From: Vicia villosa
Taxonomy: Eukaryota; Streptophyta; Magnoliopsida; Fabales; Fabaceae
Direction: 5' to 3'
Length of the DNA stretch: 64,000 nt
Assembly (NCBI RefSeq): GCF_029867415.1
Contig: NW_026705575.1
Location: 62,001 to 126,000 of the forward strand
Part shown: piece after piece, positions 1-9,315 of the stretch
Position numbering within the stretch: position 1 is the first letter of the stretch
How the letters are laid out: the number at the start of each line of letters is the position of its first letter
Translations under genes and position numbers: made by a program
The notes under the pieces: generated by a model
The model's input: only the letters and a program-made list of their open reading frames with translations
What the model was told of the DNA's origin: nothing
The model's database searches: none

Positions 1-210
1 GTGCTCTAAATGGCTAGTCAGCCAACACTTTTCCTCTCTCCATGCGTGGCAGAAACCTGGTGGATGGTCAACAGAAAACAGGTCCTCTCTCCACTCTGGA
101 TTGGCCAGACGTTCACGCTGTGGGACCCACGTCCATTCGGTTTGACTCTCCCCATATGCGTCTTTATTTTATATATATTTTATTTGAAATATTTTGTCAA
201 CAAATAACAA

Positions 211-283
211 TGCATGGCGCAACTGGATGGTGAAAGGGGGGCTTTTTTCCACAGTCCTGGGTTCGATCCCCAGGAACGACAAC
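211..283 (+). other. tRNA-like A-box/B-box segment inside the E1 LTR
   Basis: TGGCGCAACTGG (215-226) resembles a tRNA A box and GGTTCGATCCC (260-270) is a good B box, 33 bp apart. The segment between does not form a proper anticodon arm and there is no acceptor stem, so this is a tRNA-derived or tRNA-mimicking piece rather than a tRNA gene. Comparable motifs are on the minus strand in the LTR at 63.8-64.0 kb. Confidence 0.5.
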
Positions 284-1468
284 TTTTTTAAAAAAAATAT
301 TCAAACGCTGATTCTACGCAACAAACCCACGTAAGACCTTCATACAGCCTCGCCTCATTACCATAGGATCTCCTATGATTCAAATCTAACACGCGCAAAG
401 AGGAAGGCACACCATGGAGCCTCACAGGCACGTTGCATAGGATAAAAACCAGGTTTTTATATATTCTTATTTATTATTTAGATTAAAATAAATTATAATT
501 GATCATGATTAATTTAATTTATTTATAAAATTATAATTAGAATATAATTAGGATTTAGGATTATAATATTTCCCGATTATCCGATTATTCTCCCAATTAT
601 CTTCCTTGATTTTTCGAGTTAACTTATTTAATTATTTTTAATTATAAGAAATCACAAAAACCCTAGATAGGTTATCCATGCATTAGGGTTTGCTCAATCC
701 CATTGGCCATTGGCCAAAGTATTAGGAATAGGGTTTTCTAGCCAACTTAGGTTTTAGCCAAACAAACTTAGAATTTTATTCGCTTCGATTAAGTTAATTA
801 ATCGCGGTGGGTAATAATCAATTATCAACCATTTAATTAATATAATTAAAATAACATTTATTCTGCTAAATGGTTTTAACCGAAGCTATTGGTTACGATG
901 ATTAGCATACTTCCCTATATCAAATTCGTTATTATTCGTAATCAAATCTATTGATTATGAGGGATAACGATCAAATTAATTATTTAAAACACGCACATTT
1001 GCTATTCGTGATAATCGAATCTATCGATTATAGTGGTTAGAAATCCTCCCTTCAATCCGTTAGCCATGGTAATCAAACCTATTGATTATTGCAACTAATG
1101 GTAACAAATTAAAATCAGGATTGTACGCCCAAAACATTCAAAACACACTAAACCACGACACTACGGATCTTTATCCTAGGCAATTCAAAATGCCTTTCAA
1201 ATCAAATTTAAAACTACGATAGGCCATTCAAAAAGCCTTCAAACATCTCCATATCAAATTCTAAGGCGTGCAACCCTGTGCCCGAACTACGTTGACTCTG
1301 ATTCTCCCTAAGGAGATACGTAGGCACTTGGATAACCAAGGCGAGTCCCCCTCCCTAAAATCTCAATTTAGTTCAAATCTCTATTTTCACCCTATTCAAT
1401 TCTTTAGCTATTAACCTCAAGATTTTAGCCATAAAGCTGTTACCCTAGATTCAAAGCCAATGGGAAAG

Positions 1469-1499
1469 GGTTGAGGGTGCCTAACACCTTCCCTCAACC
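1469..1499 (+). other. LTR stem-loop with conserved 13-nt loop (E1)
   Basis: A perfect 9-bp stem, GGTTGAGGG (1469-1477) with CCCTCAACC (1491-1499), closes the 13-nt loop TGCCTAACACCTT. The equivalent position in the element C LTRs has a different 10-bp stem around a loop that matches at 11 of 13 bases. Confidence 0.7.
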
Positions 1500-1606
1500 T
1501 GATTATAATAACTTACCCCGATCTCTTAACTGCGTAGGGTTTCCTATTCGCCATTCAGAATAGGTGGCGACTCTAAACCTTTATTTTTAGGGCAGGTTGC
1601 TACAGC

Positions 1607-1624
1607 TGGCGACTCTGCATGGGA
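1607..1624 (+). other. Primer-binding site of E1 (tRNA-Arg type)
   Basis: TGGCGACTCTGCATGGGA begins two bases after the LTR end. It resembles the complement of the 3' end of a plant tRNA-Arg whose acceptor end reads CCCCAGTGGAGTCG-CCA, with a few mismatches. A tRNA-Arg primer is characteristic of Ogre elements. Confidence 0.75.
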
Positions 1625-2636
1625 TTACACTGTAATGGTGAATTATTATGCCCCTATAGGTTTTGGCAGGGTTTAGGTTTTTGGCAAAACATTTAGGTTT
1701 TTGGCAAATTTTTTAGGGTTTGTTTAGTTCGCCATTTTAGGGTTTATTTATTTTCATAAATATTTAAATTTAAATTTTTATTTATTTATTTATTTATTTC
1801 CCTTTCCATCTATTTACATCAGTAAAATAAATATCCCTTTATTTAAATAATATCTGTTTATTTAAATAATGTCTGTTTATTTAAATATTTGCGGTGTATT
1901 GCATTTTTTAAATTGTAAGCCAGCCGGAGTTCAAGGTTAGTTTTTAAAATATTAAAATTTTATTTATTTACTTCCTTTGCAATTCCATTACCGCATTGCT
2001 ATTTATTTATAGTAGTTTAAATAAATACCTTTTATTTAAATAATTGCTTTTCACTGCATTTCGAATTATAAGCGGCCGGATTTCGAGGTTAGTTTAAATA
2101 TTTAAATTTTATTTATTTATTTATTTTCCTTTGCAATTTCATTACTGCAATTTAATTAAATATTTATTTAAGTGAATATTTTTATTTCTATTGCATCTTT
2201 TGGGATATATAAAATTGTTGTTAAACCTAAGTGTGGGAGTTATCTTTAAGACCAGGGGGGACTTGAATCGCCTACGAGTCTTATTGATAATTCCACTCAG
2301 AGTGGGTTGAATATCCGGAAATGTCCAATACGAGGCTTGACCTTGTTGAGGGCAGGACTTGGTATTTGGCTGATCTCTCTGAGAACCTACCCCAAAAATT
2401 CGAACCTCATGGATAAAATGAGTTGTTCTAAAATCCAAAGAGACAAAAAGTCTCGGAGGCTACGAACGACCCCATGAGACCTTCTAGAATACTCCCATGG
2501 AAATGGTAGGCTCCCTAAACCCGCTACGTCGAACCTATGAACTTAGGACTTTTGTGCTTCTGTGCTCATTATATGTTTGCAATTTATATACTTCGAATAT
2601 CTATGCGTTTCAATTTTGCAGGTATCCCTACGTATT

Positions 2637-3400
2637 CCCTAGCCTATAGGGACTCTAATTCCTAAGACTACGTCTTTCCCACGAAGGACATCACCATCTA
2701 TGCATTCCCTAACCTGTAGGGATTTTATTTTTATATCCTTGTACTTTTACAACTAAGTGTCCTTCCTACGAGGGACATCTTCATTTACGCACGTCAATTG
2801 GCCTCTCGGTGGCCATGAGATTCAGTGACTGTCCTAAACGGTCACCCCGTGCTTACATCTTTCGTCCCTAGCCTATAAGGGATTCTATTTCAAAAATTGC
2901 ATCCCTCGCATGAAGGACATCTTCGTTAGCATACGTCATTGGTCTCTCGATGGCCATGAGATATAGTGATTGTCTCGAACGGTCACTCTATGCTTGCTCC
3001 TACGAACTCCCTAGCCTGTAGGGATTTTCTTTTACGTTCATATGTTTCTACAACAACGTGTCCTTCCCCTGAAGGACATCCAAATTAACGCACGTCAATT
3101 GGCTTCACGATGGCCATAAGTGCTGGTAGCTGTTTTGAACGATCAACCTGTGCTTGTTCCCGCGCACCCTCTAACTTGTAGGGTTTGGATTTCCGTTTAT
3201 ACATCTTTCACCCCTAACCTGTAGGGATTTATCTTCATCCGATATCTTCCTTAGATAGGTTGTGTTCCGCATAAAGAACCTTCCCACGAGGGACAACTTC
3301 GTAAGTACATGTCGAACGACCTCTCGAAGGTCATGAGACTTGGTGACTGTCTTGAACGGTCACCAGCCGCTACCTTCTGCATACTCTCGAATCTAAGGGA
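2637..3400 (+). repeat. Degenerate tandem array, unit about 150-215 bp, about 4 copies
   Basis: Each unit contains a CCCTARCCTRTAGGG palindrome, a clause like CGAGGGACATCTTC, a short hairpin around TCTCG and a GTGACTGT...GGTCAC hairpin. Equivalent hairpins differ by paired changes: GGCC/GGCC at 2800-2814 and GACC/GGTC at 3318-3332. Copies are strongly diverged, so the array is old. Confidence 0.7.
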
Positions 3401-4517
3401 TTTCCCTTAGTGTGTCATAACATTTATCCTGCAAAGATTCCACGAGGGTCTAATATCGCCTCTAAGGCTATCCCTAAGATCATGTGTCACATGTCTGCAT
3501 TGCATAGACGGAGTTATAATACAAGGAGTCTCTCGCATACGCATGCATTCGCATTTTCATGCATTCATTCATACATTTACATTTGTATCTTCACCCGCAT
3601 CCGCACCTACCGCGCTAGCCGATTTCTCGAGACTCACAAAAAAAGTCAAAAAGATCGTAGACTACGGAGAAAGGAGGATAAATTATCGAGAACGAACTTG
3701 GTCTCACAAGGAGAAAAAGGATGCCTTTCACCAAGCCAGCCGCATGTCCATACCTTGTCATAACAAGAGTGTAGATACAACAAAAGTTATCATCGAGCAA
3801 GGATTAGTTCAACAAAGAAGTTCCCTTATAGATACACTCAAGGGGTATCTAGTCATAAAGGGGTTCGTTTGTGAACATAGCAAAATTTACAAGGACACTC
3901 TATGATAACCTAGGAGCAAGGATTAGTCTAGCTGGGGCAATATCCTGAACAAAGGTGCATAACTACGGTGGAGGGAAAGCGACATATATTAACTCTCCAC
4001 CAAGGGGCAAAAGGGTCCTAAATTTCCTTTATCAATCTACGAACTCCGAGGATTGCAAACGGTGTGATACTATCCTTAGAAAAAGCAAAAGAGGTTCAGT
4101 CAAAGGAAACTCATGAAGTTCCGATACGACGAAAACCCACCGCTAACAAATTTATTCCCGACAGGTTTGATGTGCCCAAGGAAAGTTCGAGATTACCCTT
4201 TACTCCTACAAGTCCACGAACTAAGAGTGAAACAAAGTTGACAGACTCACAAAAGAGATTGCCCTAAGATCAATAGGTTTATCATTTCAAGTTGTAACTT
4301 CTACGATCCTAAGATGTTATTTGATGTAAAAATGTTGTACCTTTCAAATAGTAATTCAATAAAATATTCATGCATGTTTTGAAATCAATCCATTCGCTTC
4401 ATTCGCTCACTACTACGACTTTCCACTCGCACCCTTCTATTCTGTTTCAATTTCGACTTTCAATTATTAACAAACTTAAAGGAGAATGACGAATACAAAT
4501 AACTAAGTCTCGCTAAA

Positions 4518-4730
4518 CATATGCTTTCAAGGTAAGACCGAACCGACGATGTACAGGCATTGTTTCAATTCCCAAACAGTGGAGACATAAGGATGTTACT
4601 CCCTCGTTACCCCCTCGAGCCATGAGTTGGAGCTTGTTTCTACTTTTCAAATAAACCTTGATTTTAACCAGGGGCAGGGTAGATTTCAATTAATTCAATG
4701 GTGTATTTTGGTTGTCAAGAGAATCAGTTA
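4518..4730 (+). other. Conserved non-coding block shared by E1 and element C
   Basis: Reading forward, the segment from about 4518 (ATGCTTTCAA), through GATGTACAGGCATTG and CAATTCCCAAACA, to the polypurine GGGGCAGGGTAG matches the reverse complement of about 46850-47063 in element C, roughly 75-80% by eye with small indels. No ORF is shared, so conservation is at the nucleic-acid level or reflects common descent of the interiors. Confidence 0.75.
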
Positions 4731-6159
4731 ATCCAAGCAAGGATCAAGCAAAGTTTCAAGCATATCCTTTTCCTTGCGTTCATCCAAGATTGAGGAAGCA
4801 ATGGAGATAACATTCACAACATCTTCTTCCTCAATACATCATCCAAGATCGAGGACATATCAGAGCCGAAGCTTGCAAATCCAAACCAACATGGCAGTCA
4901 CAACATTCAATATCCAAGGATCAATATTTCCAAAGGAGTATTCAAAAAAAGGAAAAAACGCCCGCTAAGTCAAAATGGAAAAATTCCATGAAAGAAAACA
5001 AAAGCGACTTAGGCAAAAATTAGGGCATCCCGATGGATCAAATTCAAAGGAATTGGTTCACGCAAAAATAAGGGATAAAAACAAAACAAAGGCGAAACAA
5101 CAAAGGATAACCCCGTGACTGCTAACTCATCGAAGCTTCTCGTCAATGCTTGAATCTCTACAATTTTCATCGGTGCTCGCATCTCTACTAAGGCTTCTAT
5201 TCAACATCAAAACTGATTCTCTTACAAACAAAGCGCATTCATTGAATTAGGCGAATTTTAGGATCTGGAGAACATCAAGGAGAAAGGGGTGGGATAAATA
5301 AAATTTTGAGCCTTATATCCGTTGTTTCTTAAACCGCGAACCAAGCCAAGTTACAACATTCAAAAGTCCTAATTGAGGCAAGGTTAACTACGAAAGCATA
5401 TTAAGCAAGATTTTGTTATACTGACTCCTATGTTTGTTAAAACTATTTCTAATCACTACTCTTCTTCAAACATTCATTTCCAATCATCCAGTCCTAATTC
5501 ATAACGGACTTCGATTTCAAAAATTGCATACACATTGGAGTTACTTCTCAAAGGGTACAACGCCATCTACGAATATACACTTAGCACAAGGGCGATCATT
5601 TCTGATAAAGACTCTTGAATGGGGAAACCACGTCCAGAGGGTTTTCCTAAACAGGGGCATACAACCAAACATCCTATTAACTAGGGGCATTCTTCCTAAG
5701 GTTCAATTGACTTGGGTCACATCTCGAAGCAATCTCAATCAGGGGCATGTCAAGCATGGGATAAACTCAAAATGGATAGAAAATCGTGGATAACCCTCCA
5801 TATCTGGCAAGACAGGGGCACACCCTTCAATATAAACGTCGAAGCATATGACAAGGCTATTTCCTGGGGCACTTCCCTCATAAGCATCTTTTTTTTCCCA
5901 CGAAATTGGGACAATGGATATCAAATCCATAAGACGCGCAACAAAAGGAAAAGGCGTCTTCATACTTTACAACCTCGAATCAATCTTTCTCCTAACTACG
6001 GTCTTCAAAGTTCAAAAAAAAATTATTTGGAAATCGCGCTAGCATCCAACAACCTTACAACATTAGCGAACTATGTACGCTTTGGTTATCAACAAACTAT
6101 CATTGGAGCATCATGCAAATACATATAAGTCACGCATTACATACATTGGTTGATACATT

Positions 6160-6915
6160 ACACCGTACCTTTTTAGGTAGTCTTCTTTAAGACAAACCTC
6201 ACGATCCTTTCTAGGAGTCTCCTCAAGCAGTCTTATTCAAGACGAATTGTCATCCTTTCTAGGAACCTCTTCAGGTAGTCTTCTTTAAGACATTATTTTC
6301 CTAAGAACCTTTTCAGGTAGTCTTCTTTAAGACATTATTTTCCTAAGAACCTTTTTCAGGTAGTCTTCTTTAAGACATTATTTTCCTAAGAACCTTTTTC
6401 AGGTAGTCTTCTTTAAGACATTATTTTCCTAAGAACCTTTCTAGGTAGTCTTCCCTAAGACAATCATCGCCATTTCCAAGAACCTTTTAGGGTAGTCTTC
6501 TTTAAGACAGTCCTTTTCTAAGAACTTTTCTAAGTAGTCTTCTCTAAGACAATCATTGTTATTTCCAAGAACCTTTTTAGGTAGTCTTCTTCAGGATATT
6601 CTTTTTCTAAGTACCTTTTTAGGTAGCCTTCTTTAAAACAATTTGTCATCCTTTTCAGGAACCTCTTCAGGTAGTCTTCTTTAAGACATTCTCTTTCTAA
6701 GAACTTTTGTAGATAGTCTTTTCTAAGACATTCATCGTCTTTTCCAAGAACCTTTTTAGGTAGTCCTTCTTAAATATATCTTTCAGCCTTTTCAGGTAGT
6801 CGCCTTTAAAGACATTCCTCATTTTTTGCTAAGAACCTTTTCAGGTAATCTTCTTTAAGATAAGTTTTCATATCCATTCTAAAAACCTTTTCAGGTAGTC
6901 TTATAGAAGACATTA
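6160..6915 (+). repeat. Tandem array of about 17 units of 41-48 bp with hairpin GTCTT-loop-AAGAC
   Basis: Each unit reads approximately CCTTTTCAGGTAGTCTTCTT followed by TAAGACATT and a spacer. The core GTCTTCTTTAAGAC forms a 5-bp stem. Variants keep pairing: GTCTTCCCTAAGAC, GTCTTATAGAAGAC and ATCTTCTTTAAGAT (near 6848). Two further units lie at about 7846-7960. Tandem arrays in untranslated regions of Ogre elements have been described as a source of satellite repeats. Confidence 0.85.
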
Positions 6916-7156
6916 CTTCGTTCCACTCGCTACATCAATCAACATATACATAAGCATAAGCATTACCCGCATACATAAACATTACCAAACCAACATAAGC
7001 ATAGCCGTGGTGTAGGTGAAAATATGGAGTAAACAAGTTCAACAGGTTCAATAAGGAGATAAAACCTTGGGATTGACATCAGCATCAACATACATACATA
7101 CGCATTAGCATATGCATATCATCTAGTGTATTCAAATACTACAAAAGCCCAGTTTC

Positions 7157-7292
7157 CAACCCTCGTGTTGTGATTGGTGTATTTTCCGACCCACGTGTCG
7201 TGAGATTTCCAACCCTTGTGTTGTGGTAGGTGTATTTTCCGACCCTTGAGTCGTGAATATTTGACATGCTATTTTCTCCGACCCTCGAGTCG
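7157..7292 (+). repeat. Array of five small hairpins, CAAC/GTTG alternating with CGAC/GTCG
   Basis: Five 14-bp hairpins start at 7157, 7187, 7210, 7240 and 7279. Stems are CAAC..GTTG (7157, 7210) or CGAC..GTCG (7187, 7240, 7279), each with a 6-nt loop beginning CC. The A-T to G-C switch occurs on both arms in every copy. Confidence 0.8.
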
Positions 7293-7369
7293 TGAGTCTT
7301 CAAACAGGTGAATCTTTTTCATGCAGGTAAGTTTGCTAGAACTATAACAAATGATTACTCTTATGCAGG

Positions 7370-7760
7370 TACGCTTGTCCGAACCAGGACAAGTAATCCT
7401 AATGGTGCAGGTGAAATTTGTCCAAACCAGGGCAAATGATCCAAATGGTGCAGGTGAAATTTGTCCAAACCAGGACAAATGATCCAATTGGTGTAGGTGA
7501 AATTTGTCCGAACAAGGGCAAACGATCCAAATGGTGTAGGTGAAATTTGTCCGAACCAGGGCAAACGATCCAAATGGTGCAGGTGAAATTTGTCCGAACC
7601 AGGGCAAGTGATCCAAATGGTGCAGGTGAAATTTGTCCGAACCAGGGCAAATGATCCTATTGGTGCAGGTGAGTTTGCGATAACCCTCGCAAATGATCCT
7701 ATTGGTGCAGGTGAGTTTGCTATAATCATAGCAAATGATCCTATTGGTGCAGGGATTTAT
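7370..7760 (+). repeat. Tandem array of about 9 units (about 43 bp) with covarying 7-bp stems
   Basis: Units run AATGGTGCAGGTGAAATTTG, then TCC, a 6-nt loop, GGRCAAATGATCC. Stems include CTTGTCC/GGACAAG (7374-7393), TTTGTCC/GGACAAA or GGGCAAA (one G-T wobble), TTTGCGA/TCGCAAA (about 7674) and TTTGCTA/TAGCAAA (about 7717). ORFs in several frames over this array are periodicity artefacts. Confidence 0.85.
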
Positions 7761-8497
7761 TTTCCCATATCAGGATTTTCTACACGGAGTTATCAATGCA
7801 TTTCAACCACATAGTGGTCATTCTACAATCAAATGAATATTATCAGTCCTTTTCAGGAACCTTTCCAGGCAGTCTTCTTTAAGACATATTCCATCCTTTT
7901 CAAGAGCCTTTCCAGGCAGTCTTCTTTAAGACGTATTCCATCCTTTCTAGGAGCTTTTCCAGGCAAACAGGGTTTTACAAAGGATTTTACAACAAGGATC
8001 TACAAAAGGGTTTCTCAATTGGGTTTCTTATCACGTTAGTCCCTCGGCAGTGATATCTTTCAAAACATCATCAATAACACGCAAAGGTTTTATCTTTCTT
8101 TTCAGAATTACTAACATACTTCAACTAACATAACTAACAATCATGCATCATTCAACTAACATACCTCATTCATACATAATGCATATACATACATCGCTCT
8201 CATTTATTCTGAGAAGCTCACTGCATCGTACATCGCATGCATCATAACATTGCATAAAATCAGGTTGCCTTTTTAGGCAGTACTACAATCAAAGCAAGTG
8301 GTTCTTTTCGAGAGCATTCGCTCCACATGCTGAAAAAGGGTGTTTACCATAGGTGGCATCTTTAAGCCCATCCTCAACAGAACCCTTTCCTGAACAAATG
8401 CAAATTTCAGGGCATTTCAGTGTCCAATCATCTTCTACCTTTAGATCACGATAGGCAGACGTGCCTATCTAACTCTTCATGTTTAAGAAGATTGAAC

Positions 8498-8506
8498 AGG
8501 GGCAGC
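8498..8506 (+). other. Polypurine tract of E1
   Basis: AGGGGCAGC lies directly before the LTR start TGTCATACC at 8507. The same AGGGGCA core appears at 4670, 5653, 5683, 5741 and 5814 inside E1, and the tract of element C is AGGGGCATC. Confidence 0.7.
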
Positions 8507-9315
8507 TGTCATACCTTAAAATTTTCCCATATCATTTCATCTTCAAGGGCTCAAGGTTCAAAGGTTTATTCAAGCGACATGCTCCTAATTGAGGGCCTCT
8601 CAAAACTAGGGTTTTCATTTTATCAAAAGATTGTGAGTATTCAAAGCCTCAAATGGATCTCAAGGTCTCTCATATGTCTCAAGGCACCTCCATGTCAAAA
8701 GTCAAGCTTCTATTCCAAGGATTGCTCACTCAATGGCTCAGACGACCAATAATCGACTGTGTAAACTTGAACTCATAAACCCTAGCACCCTAGGACAATT
8801 TTCGTCCCCCCTCCCTATTGAATAAGAAGAGCTTTTATATGACTGGAATTAGGGTTGATCTTTTTTAGGAGAAAAATATTCATTAGTGATGTGGAGATTT
8901 AAAAAGATTTTGAATGCAAATCTCTCCAAATACTTCTATTCTTGGCCCCATTCTATTCTTTGCATATTCCCTTTTAATTGAACCATTGGATGAGATTTTA
9001 TTGGATCAGATATTTGGAGAATTAATTCATAAAAGGATTATATCAATAAACTTGATTTTATTTGAATTAATTTGAATTTAAATGAATAAAATCAAATATA
9101 AATTAAATAAAATCATGAAATCAATTTTATATGACCAATGGGCCTCCCTCAAGCTTGAAACCCTAAGTTGCTTATTTCATACTTTTGAGGATTGGGCCTT
9201 AATACTTGAACTTTCCACGTGATCTTAAGCTTGAGGGTCCAGAGGCACTAAGTCCATAAGTCCGAATCTCCAAAATGCTCGGGATAGTAACCAATAGTCC
9301 GAAAGAGAGCCTTAT
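8507..9315 (+). mobile_element. E1: 5' part of the 3' LTR, truncated
   Basis: Sequence from TGTCATACC directly after the polypurine tract is the start of the 3' LTR. It is non-coding. It gives way at about 9315 to sequence related to the element C LTR, so the rest of this LTR was lost or displaced. It does not overlap the LTR portion at 1-1604, so the two cannot be compared for age. The right boundary is approximate. Confidence 0.6.

Larger units (their letters stand above)
1..1604 (+). mobile_element. E1 Ogre-like element: 3' part of the 5' LTR
   Basis: No coding domain is visible. The segment ends in TTGCTACA two bases before a tRNA-Arg type primer-binding site, so it is read as the 3' part of a plus-strand LTR whose start lies outside the window. 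Its last 150 bp have the same layout as the LTR ends at 39.8 kb and 61.3 kb: a stem-loop with a 13-nt loop (1469-1499), then a PBS-like TGGCGACTCT (1565-1574). The Ogre/Tat (Ty3/gypsy) assignment rests on primer type, LTR style and the interior, not on proteins. Small ORFs at 10-233 are judged non-coding. Confidence 0.7.
1605..8506 (+). mobile_element. E1 non-coding interior (LARD-like, no gag-pol)
   Basis: This 6.9-kb interior lies between the PBS (1607) and a polypurine tract plus LTR start (8498-8507). I see no gag, protease, RT, RNase H or integrase motif in any frame; short ORFs at 3410-3905, 4064-4267, 4774-4968, 5434-6128 and 7269-7814 are low-complexity or repeat-derived. It is therefore read as a large non-autonomous derivative needing proteins from a related element. 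1625-2636 is AT-rich leader-like sequence, 3400-4517 and 4731-6160 are unique-looking non-coding sequence, and 7971-8490 is non-coding with several CATACAT/CATGCAT stretches. Named repeat arrays and a block shared with element C are listed separately. Confidence 0.65.

Noticed and set aside
211..283. A functional tRNA gene
   Set aside because: A and B boxes are present but no acceptor stem, anticodon arm or terminator arrangement supports a tRNA.
5434..6128. ORFs of 119-138 codons in E1 as a Gag
   Set aside because: They overlap in different frames, lack a zinc knuckle or any Gag motif, and run into the tandem array.
7269..7814. Overlapping ORFs with repeated Gly/Phe/Pro clauses on both strands
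   Set aside because: Frame-independent periodicity of the 43-bp array.
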